Positions 32,692 through 45,699 of a DNA stretch of 64,000 nucleotides are shown piece by piece (the stretch's first letter is position 1; every line of letters starts with the position of its first letter). The stretch lies in contig AP026538.1 of assembly GCA_026075535.2 (NCBI GenBank), forward strand, positions 9,238,001 to 9,302,000, written 5' to 3'. The notes beneath the pieces were generated by a model, which worked only from the letters and a program-made list of their open reading frames with translations, was not told where the DNA came from and ran no database searches. Position numbers and translations under genes: made by a program. Source of the stretch: Tricholoma matsutake. Lineage: Eukaryota > Basidiomycota > Agaricomycetes > Agaricales > Tricholomataceae.

Positions 32692-32920
32692 TGCCAGCCA
32701 TGCAGTCCTGCACAAAAATTGAAAGAAATTCTTGATTGCATCAAAGCTGCAAACTGGATGCTATCCAAATTCTTCTATTATCTTTTCTGATTGGAAGGTG
32801 AAGACTTGCAGCCTATAGTTCGAGAGAGTCAGCACAAGCAAATTCACTGGGATCTTAAATGGCACCTCAAAACCCTCATTTGGTGTTATAATCGACCTCA
32901 TACACTGAAATGCAGGGCAT

Positions 32921-33337
32921 GTGGACTACAGGAAAGATGATGAGACAAGCTTGGATAGAGTGTTTCAACCAGGGATCCTATCTGATAGTATCAAACATGC
33001 AAAGCCAGCACTCACTGTGTGGGCTGTTCACTTGGTGTCCAGTCTTGTTCAGGCAGAAGGACAGCAGATGATCAAGCAAGAAACTGGGTTGCACTTGAGG
33101 GCATCAGAGAAATCAAAAGGTGGGCCAAATACATGCATGCATGCCAAGTGTGCAACCTGGGATGCTGTGGACTCCTTTAGTTTGGGGAACATGCAGAAGA
33201 TCATCAAGATCAATGCACCAGTACTTTGGGAAATTGTGTTGTCCTATGTGAATCCAGACTATGGAGCCCTGGTAGACAATCAAGCAGTGGCAGTTTATAG
33301 ATATTGGCCCCAAGAACAGCAAGAGTTAGACAGTTGA
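32921..33337 (+). pseudogene. Fragment of a basidiomycete repeat-associated protein (DUF6589-like)
   Basis: 138 codons: the central part (LTVWAVHLVSSLVQAEGQQM) and the later NAPVLWEIVLSYVNP resemble the N-terminal half of large, multi-copy mushroom proteins of unknown function I recall as DUF6589 proteins. The rest of such a protein is not visible downstream. Homology is from memory of the pattern, so moderate to low confidence. Confidence 0.35.
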
Positions 33338-34598
33338 AGAACAAAAAAAAAATGGGATTTTTACATTAAATGTGGTGTGAGCGCTTGGTGTTTGAGCCTT
33401 GGGGATCAGATGGTATGGCATCATTACACCGCTTGAGCAAACTTGTAGCCAGTGGCTGAGGGGTGTATACTGCAACCTGGGGTGGGACAGGATGGGCATA
33501 GAAGCATGGTGCCAGCAGCATCCAGTGAGGGGATGAGTAGGGTATAGGTTGGTGGATCATGTGGGGATTAAAAAAGAGGCGGTAAGATGGGATGGGTAGC
33601 AGGAGGGCAGTGGATGGATGGTGGTGCCAGAGCTTTTGTTACACCAACAGAGAGCGATGTTGGTGGTGGAACATTCTCTTTCATGGCTGCCAATTCTACT
33701 CATTGTTTTTGAGCTAAGGATGAAATTAATGACATGTTCTACCTGAAGCAACAGACTGGACAACTTCACCTTTGTTCTTTGCCCTCATCACCACTGCTTT
33801 TCAAGCTTTCAATTCTTTGCTTTTCACAACACACTGATCATAACACTGGTTGAGGCTCACCAGTAAGTGAAAAAGACTATCCCCATCAGATTGCAGAAAT
33901 ATCTAGTTGGCAAGGAGCAAGTTCAGAAAGTCTTGAGAATGGAGGAGATGAAACTGGTCAAGAACACAGTTGAGGACATGAAGCAGCCAAAAGGCAGTGT
34001 CAGGGATTATGTGGAATCATGACCCTTCTTTAAGTGCCCATTGTTCATCATCAAACTCCAAGAGCTTTTGAGCAGCATGATCTTGAATGGCCTTGGTGAG
34101 TAGTGGAGAAAGTGGAACAGTTGGGATTCCTGGACCATGAAGACATCTGAGCTGGGACTTCTGACATGATTGTTGGTGGGTTAGATGAATGATTCCACAA
34201 TGGATCACAAGAGCTGCATGGAAGCAGCTGAGCTTGTTGACAGTCTAGCTTTAGCAATTTCCATACATATATATTATTTTTCTCCACTTCAAGACAATGA
34301 CTCTGTTCATGTGCATGTAGCAGCCATAGAAGATTTCCATTGAGTATTTGACTGTTATGTGCCATGCTACCCTTATTTCCTCCTGTCTCCTTGGTGGATT
34401 TGTTTTGTTTGGACTTGGACTTCCCACTTTTTTGTATCTGATCCATGGCATGTCTCTGAATCATAACACACATCACGAGTATCCTTGTCTTCTCCATCTG
34501 CAATACCTGAGTTTTGTATGGCAGTCATCACTGAAGGCTCTACATATATCCACCCACATTAGATCTTGTCCTGCTTGTCCATTTTGCTGAACCAGCAC
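33338..34598. other. No gene recognised
   Basis: Low-complexity repeat-like DNA. The minus-strand frame 34051-34503 has a lysine-rich KSKSKQNKS segment and could be a decayed gag, but no motif supports it. Confidence 0.3.
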
Positions 34599-35590
34599 TG
34601 ATGATACTCAACCCAGAAACCCAAACAAAACCCACAAATAGGCCTCAGATGGTATAACATGAGTTAGAGGAAGGGTACAAGGTGGTACTAAATATCACCA
34701 CTGTTAATCAGGAGTAGGCAAATGAGGCACAAAGTTGTACAAAGTAATGTGAAATGCTACAAAGAGTTTTGCAAATATGTTTAAAGAAGTTTGCAGTGAT
34801 GCAAAGTAGTTTTGAGATGTTAGGATGGAAAGGGCAATGTTGAATGATGAGGGCAAAGAACAATAACAATGTATGATAGAGACAATAGATGATGGTGATG
34901 AAGTGCAATAGTTTTGAGATGTTTCAATACAAAGTTCAGAGAAGTTGCAGAACTTAGCACTAAGACAAAAGATTTGGACTCAAGTTTTCCACTCAAGTTT
35001 GAACTCTTAAGTCAGATGATATATGAGAGGTAAAGATGATCTCTTTCCTGTTCTTCTAGGTAGCTAGTACAAGGCTATATATGTTTTGAAGAGATAGTAC
35101 TTAAAAGGAAATAGAACATGAGGACTACATGAGGCAAGATATAAAACAATAAAGAACTTTCCAAATCAGAAAATAAATGAGAAATTATGAGAAGGGAAAT
35201 GTGTAGAGTCACAATATATCAAAGGTACTTGTCCTATTGATCCAATATATTATTGAAATGTCAAAACACCGCAATCGCATCCTAAAAGCACGTTGTTGTA
35301 TCTCCTCGTGTCTGGTGGTGCTCTATATGCAACACACTAAATTGTGCAAGGTGTGCTGTGTGTGTCTGAAGGGTGGTGCGAAAGGTATACAGTGGCCAAA
35401 GGTATTCAAGGTGCTATGAAGTTGTTCAAAGTGCTGCAAAATAGTTTTGGAGTAGTTTTGTGCAGTTTGTAGATATTTTGCAGGGCTCATAGAAGTTTGT
35501 ACACATTTGTAGCAATTTGGAGTGTCATTGTGGATGTGTCAGAGCATGTTAAAATGTTTCCAGAGCTTGAAGCACAATACGAACCTATCA
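34599..35590. mobile_element. Solo LTR of the gypsy C family
   Basis: Begins TGATGATACTCAACC and ends CCTATCA, aligning over its length with the LTR at 60966-62105 (with internal deletions). Flanked by GCAC on both sides (34595-34598 and 35591-35594), a probable partial target duplication. No internal coding region, hence solo. Confidence 0.8.
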
Positions 35591-35674
35591 GCACATCACA
35601 GGAGTCAGGAATACCAAAGTTGATGGAATGTGTGATATTCTTGACATTCATTCCCATTCCAAATGCAATACTGG

Positions 35675-37494
35675 TAGTGTTTGAAAGTCCAGTCTATCAG
35701 ACCAAAAAAAGACCGTGGACCAAACCAAACCAGACTGATTGCAACCAGACCGTTGGTTGCAGTTGCCCTAACATTCTCACAAGTCTAGTTTATGGTTCAT
35801 CCCAGGTAGAACATCTTAATAGACCACCCAAAGACCAACTGCACCAGTTGAGGACCAGACTTTCAGTTGCATCAACCTTACAAGGTATGAAAATATAATA
35901 CACTATGTATACTGCATTTTAAATTAAAATAAATACTATTGATGCTATATTACCATTCATATTTATGGGTGAGAGGCAAGCCCAAGGGAGAATCATGGAT
36001 TTCATGAGTGCTTATATATGCATGGCAGTGCACGGACCATTTGGTTGTGCTTGGGCTCCCAATAAACAAAGTGGCACCACTGTCCCACAGCCACCAGCAC
36101 ACATTCACCATGCTCAGTCCATCTGCACCACCACTCCACAAATGGCCACATCGATGACCCACCATACCCCTTCAACTACTGCAAACAGCACACCATGGCT
36201 GCAAACATGCCACATCATGCATGTTCTACGTGTTCGACAACCAATGTCCATGTTGGAGAAGGCACCAACACATTATAATTAAGTCTTGTTTCTTGTTTTT
36301 ATTATTCTCTTTTCTATTAATGTTGTTCTTTGCTTCTTTTGTAGGTTTAAATATAACAACAACCCCACCACCCCAGCCTTACAAGCCACTGCTTGTGGGG
36401 TTGGGTCTTCAATGATGGATGACTGGGGGGGCCAATGCACAGAGACAATGATGACCCAGCACCGATGTCCAGCCTTGCAACCCACTGCTCGTGGGGTGGA
36501 TCATTGATGCTATCTTCAACAATGACAGAGACAACAATGATGACAAAGCTGAATGACAAAGCACCAACATCCAGCCTTGCGAGCCACTGCTTGTGGGGTG
36601 GATTGTCAGTGCTATTTTGAACGATGATGGTAGACAACGACTATGACAAGGGAGATGAGATGACAGCAGGGCAGGCCCAGCCTATGCAGTGGCACACATG
36701 GGAGGTAAGTACACCCCAATCCCATAAACCTGGCATGTTATCACTGACCCTCCCATACCACTCTTGTAATAGGACACGGCATGGCAATGATACAATGCAG
36801 CCCTATACCAGCAACCCACCTCAGCTACCTCTGCACCTAATCAACCTCAAAGTGCCATGTCACACATGTTATATGTGTGTGACCACCAAGGTAAGTTTCT
36901 TTTTTGTTGTTTTGTTGTTTTTTCTTCTACTAAAATTGTTTTTTCTTCTAATGTGGGATTAACAACCACCCACAAATGATGGATGATGGGCAACAAGAGG
37001 AGTTAAAGGCCCATGCAGGATATATGCAAGGTAAGCACCCTACTAGCTTGTAAGCCTGCCATGTCATCACTTACTACCCCAACAGCTTGACGATGAGCAG
37101 TCATGCTCCCTTCTTCATGAAAAGCCACCCAGCACCCTTGCTGCTCACCAATGCTGCCAACACCAGCATCAGCACAAATTCGACGATGCCTGCAAGGACT
37201 CCCCTTGCCTTGCATCTTGCGAGGTAGGGGTTTACTTTAGTTTATTATCTATTTAATCATCAACATGGCCACTCACACTGTGAGTGGCATTTAGTTATTG
37301 TAGAATATCTCATAGAATACATATTATATAATGGTCCAGACTGGTTTATAACTGGTCCAGCAACCGTGCTGGACCAGTTTACACCAGTCCAGTTGTTGGT
37401 TGCATAGATATTTGAAATGAGTACAACAGGTCTGGTCTACGGTTGCCCCCTTTGGGGTCAAAAAAACCAGACTGGACCGGACTTTCAAACACTA
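35675..37494. mobile_element. hAT-like non-autonomous DNA transposon
   Basis: 1820 bp with terminal inverted repeats TAGTGTTTGAAAGTCC (16 bp perfect, then partly conserved GTC/GGTCCAGTCTGG). Flanked by AATACTGG (35667-35674) and AATGCTGG (37495-37502), an 8-bp target duplication with one transition. TAGTG ends and 8-bp duplications are hallmarks of the hAT superfamily. No transposase is encoded; the interior is made of short repeats, a hairpin box and pieces with splice-like borders. Confidence 0.8.
36382..36602. repeat. Recurring hairpin box CCACTGCTYGTGGGG
   Basis: Three copies about 90-100 bp apart near 36386, 36483 and 36583 in the hAT-like element, each a short stem CCAC/GTGG around a 5-nt loop, followed by GTGGAT or TTGGGT. 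Diverged copies recur near 42400 and 42777 in the related element. Confidence 0.7.
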
Positions 37495-37502
37495 AATGCT
37501 GG

Positions 37503-40500
37503 CAACAATAACATGGGTGCAAAGGTTATTTTGGAAAAGTTGGAGGGTTTTTTCATTATAAGATGGTGAGGTCAATGAATTCCATAGTCAAACACAGCCT
37601 AATGGGTTCTCTCTGCACAAAGACTACCCATACATTGCAACATGAAACCCAAGCTCAAGTGTATGGCAATAGAGAATGACCTTGAGATCAGCTGTGGTAA
37701 ATAGCCATGAGATGTCAGGGAACTTGTAACCATTGAGAGCATGTGCAAGCCCAGTGATCACTGTCTGAACATTAGGTTATTCTGTGGACAATTGCTGGCA
37801 GTGGAACTTCCCATGCTTCAAACTCAATGCTGAACATAGTGAGTTATAATCAAGTCCTGGTGCCAATGTTGCAGTCATTACAACCAAAGAGACGTGATCA
37901 GGAAGCCATTTATGAAAGATGGCAGCCTGGTGATAAGCTACCTGAAAATCTATGCTCCAAGGAACCAGGACATGCATTAAGGGATGCATCTTTGAGGCTT
38001 ACTTCTTCAATTTCTTGTACCTGGTATGCCCATCAAAAAAATTGTAGTCTAGTGAAACAACTCATTTCTGAGCTCTATGAGTGGAGTGACAATCAATGTG
38101 ACAGGATTTGAGAGCCAGTGGACATGATTAGTACCAGGGAAATTTTATCTAGTGTATGAGCCCAAGATTCAAGCTGGTATGAGTGGGGCCCATTGGGCCA
38201 TTGTGAAACACGCTGCTCAATGATTTCATGAATATGAGTGCACCCTTTCATAGATTGCCACAAGTGTGGCTCAGGTGCAGGGCACATTTGCCTCATGTTT
38301 CAGCATGTTCAGACTCGGGTGTAACATGTAACATGAATATGACAAAGGATCCTCTTTAGGCTATGTTTGGTACAGCTTGGTGTTCAATAACTATGGAACT
38401 GACCCCTTCACTATGGGGCCCTTGAGTTGATAGAGACTACATGCAAGTTATGGTGTGGGAAAGGACTGTTAGGTGATGTAGTACATGTACATCTAGTTAT
38501 AACCTGAAAACAGTGCCCAAGAATGGGTTATATTGAATATTTTCCTGGGTGTGATAAATGTGCAAATTGTGCAATCCCTCTCCCTGGAGATCCCTCAATT
38601 GCTTTGGTGATATCATTCTAATTCTTCTTTATGGCATCCTAAAAATGTCAACACAGCATGCCAGAGGAGCCTGTACCCCTGTTATGTTCTGAGTTTGAAT
38701 GGAATAAGACATTGGATTTCTGGTTGGACTCAGTTGATAGCTGTCAAAGGATAAAAGGGAAGAATGAACAGGAAAGGGAATCTAGAGGAAATCTGGAACA
38801 GAGTCTACTTGGCATGATGCACCAAGTGAAAGGGGACAGAAAGGACTTGGCTTCAACTTGTGCCCTTCTCCTTGTCAAGTGTCCTAATTTCAAGACAAGG
38901 GTAAGGAAGGAGATATAAGTTCCAGAGCTTTTCTGGAGGAGAACAAGGTAAAGTTTAAAGCAGACTTAGGTGAGGATTTGGGGTTAACTTGGTTGATTTA
39001 CAAACTGCCTAATACAAGACAAAATAGTTTAAATACTAAGGATCAGAGGTGATTGGAGTTTCTGAGGCATGCATCAAAACCTCAATGCATGTCAATGTGG
39101 TCTAAATGATGTTCTTGCTATTGGGTTTCTCAATGTGTGTCAATATTTCAACTGCGATGCTTGGCATCTAAATGATGTTCTCATGACAATTTGGTTTTCA
39201 CCCTAGATTTGCTCAGAACTGTGACTTATGTTACAAACATGTTTAGTGTCTGGAGACATCATGTATGGACAAAATTTTTATCAGTGTAACATATAGGACA
39301 GCACTTGTAACAGCCAACACAAGTTCCTCCCAGTGAAAACTTGCACCAACTGCTGCTGTGTGACATGAAATGGCCCCCTGGCATGTGTTAATTAGCTTAT
39401 GTAATACATGTTTTGGCCAATTCATAGATTCATCAGTCCACATCTCACATGACACCTGGTGACTTTTTCAGTGTTTGGTACACATCTAAATTACATTTAT
39501 TTGTAATGTACAGAGAAAATTGCCAATTTTCAGTTTGGAAGTGCTCAAAACCAGAGCATGCACATGCAGAAAACACATTTAAAAATAAGTTTTTACAATC
39601 ATGCTCTGTACAATACTATAAAATCCATATTACTCCACCAAAACCTATCATGAAAGTGTGCAGGTGAGGCAGTGAAAGGTTTTGCCATAAAATGGATGTC
39701 ATTTTGTGGATGGGAACTTTGGCTTTGGAGTTTAAACTTGGCAGGGATTGCCCACCACCACTGATTGTAGTGATGGCAAGATGCATAGTTACATGTGCCC
39801 ACCTATACAAAAGCAATGTCTGTGTTGCTACTGAACTGTAATCAAAAGAAACAAAACAAAAAAGGAAATCATATCTGAAAATTGTAGCATGTGTGTAAAA
39901 AAAGAAGGAAAGTTCAATGTGGTGGTGTCCAACCCAGAGCACAGAGGGCCTGGCTCAAATTGATGAGACGAGGGTCCTGGTCCCACTCAAGCTTTGGAAC
40001 TGAAGGTGCAGGGGCAGGAGTGGGTGTTTTGAAGAGAACAGTGATAGTTGGCTTGCCTGGCCCTATACCAGAAGGATGTTGTTGGGTAATGAAGACTTGG
40101 GGTTGAGCTGAATGAAGAAATTGTTGAGATGAAGAAAAAAATTGCAGTGGGTTTCATTGTCAAACAGTATGGTGATGTTGAAACATCTGTGCAAGGACTG
40201 AAATGGGCTTGGGAAGTTCAATTGAAGGCCAGAGAGGTCTCATGGTGCTGGTGCAGTGGAATAAAGAAGGATTTGGCCTCTTCTGCCCAGTTGAAGCTGG
40301 CAGGTGGTGAAATGGCTCATTTGGGGTCAAGCTGGGGTGGATGGGGGGTGAACAGGGTGTGGGAGGTGGACAGGGAGTGTGAGCAGGTGAAGACAGCATC
40401 GTTGGTGATGCAGGCAGGGTGTACCACATGGATGACACGGAAAAAACTTGTTTGCCAGGGATCTGGGGCAAGCTGGGGGTTGTAGATGGTGGTATAGGCT

Positions 40501-40688
40501 GTGGTTTGGGTTTACAGAGCTAGTAGGACCATTCCATCAACAAATAATGTGTTCACATGAACACATCTCCTTGTGGTCCCATAACTCTGGTTTCTGGGCT
40601 GTAGACAGTCTCTGTACATTGTTTATAGCCTGACTAGCCATGTCTGAGGCGTCTGCAGTGGTCTGTGTACTAGACAAGGTACAGGTCA
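37503..40688. other. No gene recognised, accessory repeat DNA
   Basis: Contains only short open frames (for example 37827-38111 and 38658-38918) without recognisable motifs, and a proline-rich minus-strand frame at 40160-40471 that is low-complexity. Probably decayed transposon material. Confidence 0.3.
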
Positions 40689-40810
40689 TCATTTTGATCT
40701 GGTTGTGACAGTTGTTGCTGCTGTTATTGGCTGTGATGTGGTGCTGGCAGAGGGAGGTTCAGGTCTCAAGATGAGGGGTTGGGGATGAGGCTGGGGTGCA
40801 GTAGGTTGAG

Positions 40811-41663
40811 TTAGCAATGGTGGCAGCAGGCATATGCTGAAGAAGCAGAGACAAAGATGATTTGATTCAGTTTGCATAAAGCTCCAATTAGTAGATATAA
40901 TACATAAGTTTTTCCACAGCCAGCTCTTCCATCAATGTGAGTGGGTGGTGGACCTTTGATAGTAGAAAGTTGGAGTAGGTGATCATAGATGATGCACTGC
41001 ATTTCTGACATCAGTGTGAGATGAGTAAAGTGTATGAAAGCATACTTATTCAGGTGTTAGACTATCTTTGAAAGATGACAAATTTTCATGATCTCCTCCC
41101 TGATGCACTTGTTTGGCATTGACTTCACTGTCTTGATCTTCAAAAGGATCTGGGAGACTGATATCACCTAATTTCTTTCCAAGGCCACATAGGAGATCTT
41201 GGAGAGATACTAAAAGTTGGTTTTTCACCAACTGTGGGTCAGGTGATCATGAATAGAAGTCCCACATGTCAGCAGAAAGTTCAGCTTGATATGAACTCCA
41301 TAGATTACAGATCATTTCTCCTTCAGCAGCAAGAACAGCAAAAAGCCAATGCAGTTGAGAATGTGGTGAGCCCAAATGAAGCAGTTCTTTGAAAGCCATG
41401 GTTGCTTTATTGGAATTTTGGAATAAGCTGAAGTTTTGTGCAGCTGATTGAAAAGTTGGATAAAGTACACCATCTACTGTTTTTAGTTCTTTCCAACTGT
41501 GAGTACTTTGGTGTAGAAGAAACACTCTTAAGTAGAACACTTCTCCATGCTGTGGGTAGAGCATTTGGATGCGACTAACTCCTTGGTGTTTTTCAGCAAA
41601 GAAACAAATATGCATGTGAGGTTGACCTTGATGTTCATTTTTCAATATCTCCAATGGATGCAC
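40811..41663 (-). pseudogene. Helitron RepHel helicase remnant
   Basis: Three minus-strand stretches in order: 41247-41663 (HGEVFYLRVFLLHQ, TVDGVLYPTFQSAAQ, LFAVLAAEG), 41046-41231, and 40811-41011 with Walker A HIDGRAGCGKTYVLY. This is the order in the Pif1-type helicase of fungal Helitrons, where the FYLR and TVDGVLYPT blocks sit upstream of the P-loop. The frame changes between blocks and nothing remains after the Walker A strand, and the Rep nuclease part is not seen, so it is a fragment. Helitron ends (5' TC, 3' hairpin-CTRR) could not be assigned. Confidence 0.75.
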
Positions 41664-42239
41664 ATTTTTGGTTGAATCATGTGGTATGAGATGACATTTT
41701 GCACCAAAATCAGACTATGTCAAATCATCTAATTGAGGATGTATTGGACAATCAAGGTAGCAAAAGAGAAGTGCAGCATCTGATTTGGAATGATCCTTGC
41801 ACATGAATTGTCCTGGTGTGATCAGGAAGATGGATTGGTAAACACTTGACTCCAGAAGATTTGTCAGTGATGTGATATAAAGCCAGATGCATCACTGATT
41901 TGATTGAGAGAGAAAACAGCCCCTTTCATAGTCTTTAATTCAATCAACAGGTTGATGTCTGCCTTCAGAAGTAGGTGTTTTGTTTGTTCTTACAACAGCC
42001 CAATTGGTTTCATTGGGACCTTTGTAGAACTATTTGAAGAGATATTGGAAAGGTTTACAGAGGCAGACCATTAAAAGTTATTATATTTAGTGCTGAAATA
42101 TGGAATACATTTACTTGTACCACATTGCCACAATCTGCAATGCATTCACCATTTTTGCAACTCTTTTCTCTTCCACCCCACCATTGCTGCCACCTCAAAG
42201 GTTGGAATAGGGTCAAAACAACAACAGACATTGTTTGGG

Positions 42240-42969
42240 CCCCAGGTATGCCTTTTTTCATGGTTTTTTTACACTTGTCACAATTGACTTTTTATTCTGT
42301 TTGTAGGTTCTGCTTCTATAACAACAATGTTATGCCCCCCCAAATGGCTGCCACACCCAAACAAAGGACAACCCTGAGCACCTGCCCCCAGCATCACAAG
42401 CCACTGTGCATGGGGTGGATCACATGTGCTAGCTGTCCAATGACAAAGGACAGGGTCAGTGAATGGACAGTAGACATGGCATGACAGATGACAACAAATG
42501 GTGAATGAATGAGGGATGATGAGGAATGGACAATGACCAAGGGATGACAAACAGGGGATGATGCAGACAAATGATGGGTGGGGACGACAACAATGATGAT
42601 GAATAGGGATGATGATTGGGGATGAGTACAACAACAATTGGGGACAACAACAACAATTGAGTGATGATGCAATGCCCACCCCTCACCACATGTGACCACT
42701 GCTTCCTCCCTCACTTGAGATGTGAGCCTTTTTCTACTGAGGAGTCTTCCCCGGCACCTCTGTCTAGGCTCACAAGCTACTGCTCATGGGGTGATCATTT
42801 TTTTCCTCTTGTTTTTATTTTATTTTTGTATCATTATTCTGCTCTTTTTTATATATTTTACTATAAATTACTCTACCAGTAGTTAGTAGTTGGTTCAAAA
42901 ACTGGTCTTGGTCCCAGTTCTCCCTCAAGGAGGGCAAAAACTGGGACTGGACTGGACTTTTAAGCACTA
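42240..42969. mobile_element. Partial relative of the hAT-like element
   Basis: Ends with GGACTTTTAAGCACTA, a diverged copy of the right terminus at 37494, and contains the same intron-like TTTGTAG followed by a TATAACAAC string and the hairpin box seen at 36350-36600. A matching left end was not found, so only the right part is claimed. Confidence 0.55.
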
Positions 42970-45699
42970 GTAATCAGTAGATAGACTCAAATAATGAGGG
43001 ATTTAATCCCACATAGCAATGCCACCTTTCCATGCAGCTGGTAATGAACAAATACTTAGGTGAAGGCCCACTAGGCTGTGATCTACCAAATGTATCTGTC
43101 AAGTCAGACTCCACTTGAAGAAGTCATTGTCATGGGCTACCAGTGCCAACAGTCAGTGCAATCATTTCAGCATCTATGATGTACTAGTAGACTTTGTACA
43201 ATATTCAGGAGGACTTTGTGCATAGTAAAACCACCTGGTACCAATATAGAGTGTACTACAGAGGTATACTCATGATTAACAGAGCCTACAAATCATCACT
43301 TATTTGATACCTATCTGCATCATTTTCACTTAAGTAAAAAAAAATTCAGCTTCTGGCAGGACTCATTTGTAGTCTGTAAATCATACATACATAGCCCGGG
43401 GTTATTGCAAGCTGACAGGGGCGAATTCGAGGTTTTTGACCATCAGTTGTGACTCTCGGACGTGTGACGACTACTGAAACTGGATCTGGAAAGATGGAAT
43501 TATATACGGCCAGATTAACTGACTTCAATGGAAGATATTACGCACAAATGACAGATCCTTTACAATAAGATAAATTACCGTAAAGCGGATGGACTACAAG
43601 GAGTGACGAAAGGGAGCTGCAACAGATTGGTAAACAGCGATGGAGCGAGGCGACTGCTAGTGTGAATCCGGGCCCAGCCCATAAATTATCGGCCCTATGT
43701 AAGCCTATGAAGACGATTGTCCAGCCTATTTGAAAAAAGGCCATTTCGGCTAAAGGAATAAGAAAAAGGAGAAGAAAATGCAGACAGGTGACTCACCATC
43801 CACGCCAAAAAGCTGCAGATCCACCCGCAGAAGTACAAATTCGACGCTTTTTCAAACGTACGACATCTTGAGCATAGGAGCTCCCCAAGCCTGAGGACAA
43901 GACATCAGCTGTCGAAATGCACTATGCGGACGAAAGACGCACGCTTTGTGAGATTCGCAGCAATAGCGCTCGAGAAGGACAGGGGGTTTCTGGCACCCCA
44001 AGTCCCGGCAAGTAGATCGTTGATAGGGCGTTGTGATAATGCTGCGTAAAGCGGCAGGACTGTTTACAGGGGACAGGGCTCGCAGATCTATAGACAGAAA
44101 GGATCCACGGTAGGGATTGATAACAATGACTATAGGTGAAGGTGTCATTGGAGAGAAGTGCAGCAGTCAAGTTAGTGATATATACCCTCCAGTCAGTTGG
44201 CCGAGCCTTGAGGAAACAACGAGAATCAGGCGCGGTCAACCCAACTGTTTCCGATCGTCTAACACGACGACGGCTATGTAGTCACCGCAGCCTTAAGTGC
44301 ACGTTTTCGGGAATTCTGAGATCCGTATCGGGAAGCCAACCTCGTATTCGTATTCGAATGTAGTGGTGGATCTGGATTGCCGTACAGCGGTATGTGGGGC
44401 ATGAGGCGGAGTTGGAGATCGCTACCGTGACGTAAACGTATTTCTGACGGCGTGCTTAGGGTGCTTCGCAGTGTAACGTGTTACGGTGCCTCGTGCCGGG
44501 TCAACAGGCTACGTGCACAAGGACGAAGATGATCGAGGTGGGAATGTGAATATGAAACAGGCTCCTAAAACCTAGTCTCCCGTAGTCAGACTATAAATTC
44601 GTGTCTTTTTTGGTGGGGGGAGGACGACACTCATATATAGTCTGATTTCACGCGCGCCCTTGATACCGTTGATCAGCATTTCAATCGTGTGAACGTTTAA
44701 AGGAGATTATTGGTAAGCATGACATCATATGTTTATCGCCTGTAAGGTAGACGACTTTCATAATCGACTAACATAACGTGCTTAGTGTGACAGATTCTAA
44801 AAGAGGCAACTTTTTGAGAATTTAGAGGAAAAGGCTCGTTTTGCACATAATGAGCTTTTTATGGGCAAATTGACATCCAACATTTTGTTGGTAAATACTG
44901 TAGACACGAGAATCTGTACTTACTTTGAGAAAATGTAATGATTTCGTGCCGAAATAGGAAAAATGCGAGAAACCAATTATGCGAGTCGCGTCAAGCGCAT
45001 TGCGCCTCAAAAAGCATTGCTGCTACCCATTTGCAATGCACCAATGACATGATAAAAATACCTACAATTAATATATTAGAAAACTTGAGCAGAAATGGTG
45101 GTGACCACCCCAACAAGAGGCAGAAACTTGACAGTGACAGCACTGAAAAAGCTCTGCTGCAGCCAAAAAAAAACATTGATTTACAATTCCCCAGGAGACA
45201 TGTAAAATAATATGTTTACTTGATAATCATCTTCTGAGATCAAGATGTTTGCCCAACAGTAAGCCAGAAAGTCATTGTAGAAGCAATAAAACAAGCAGCA
45301 ATTCAGCTGAAAGTGCAAGTGGAAGGATGCCAAGTTTGGCAGCCTACACTAGACTTAGGTTTACTAAAAGACAGGATCAAATTATCTTTGTTGCATGGAA
45401 GTAGGAACCATAAGTTACTACAAATAAAAGAATAGGAAGTTACTATACCTTCGTTGCATGGAAGTAGGAACAAAGGTTAAGGAATAAAAAATAAGTAATA
45501 TATAAGAAAAAGATTGACCATGTAAGTAAAAGGCTGCATCAAGCATAGTGTGTGATTTGGGAAGGCCACATCGGGTGTAGTCACATAATAGGAAGGTACC
45601 ACATCAATAGGATAATGTTGGCACTGCTGGATGTGGATAGAAGAGTAATAAGGATGTATGGTGCCATTGCCAGGATGCATGTCGCTGGTTGTTGTTGTC
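42970..45699. other. No gene recognised
   Basis: 43390-44650 is richer in GC and CpG than the flanks and looks like unique DNA. Minus-strand frames at 43852-44239 are open, but no domain or splice-consistent model emerged. 44938-45210 encodes a basic peptide (NKRQKLDSDSTEK, nuclear-signal-like) of unknown origin. Confidence 0.3.

Noticed and set aside
40160..40471. Proline-rich minus-strand protein
   Set aside because: Composition-driven frame in GT-rich DNA; no domain, start or neighbours that support a gene.
43852..44239. Minus-strand gene in the GC-richer block
   Set aside because: Open frames of about 100 codons in two phases, but no splice-consistent model, domain or start could be supported.
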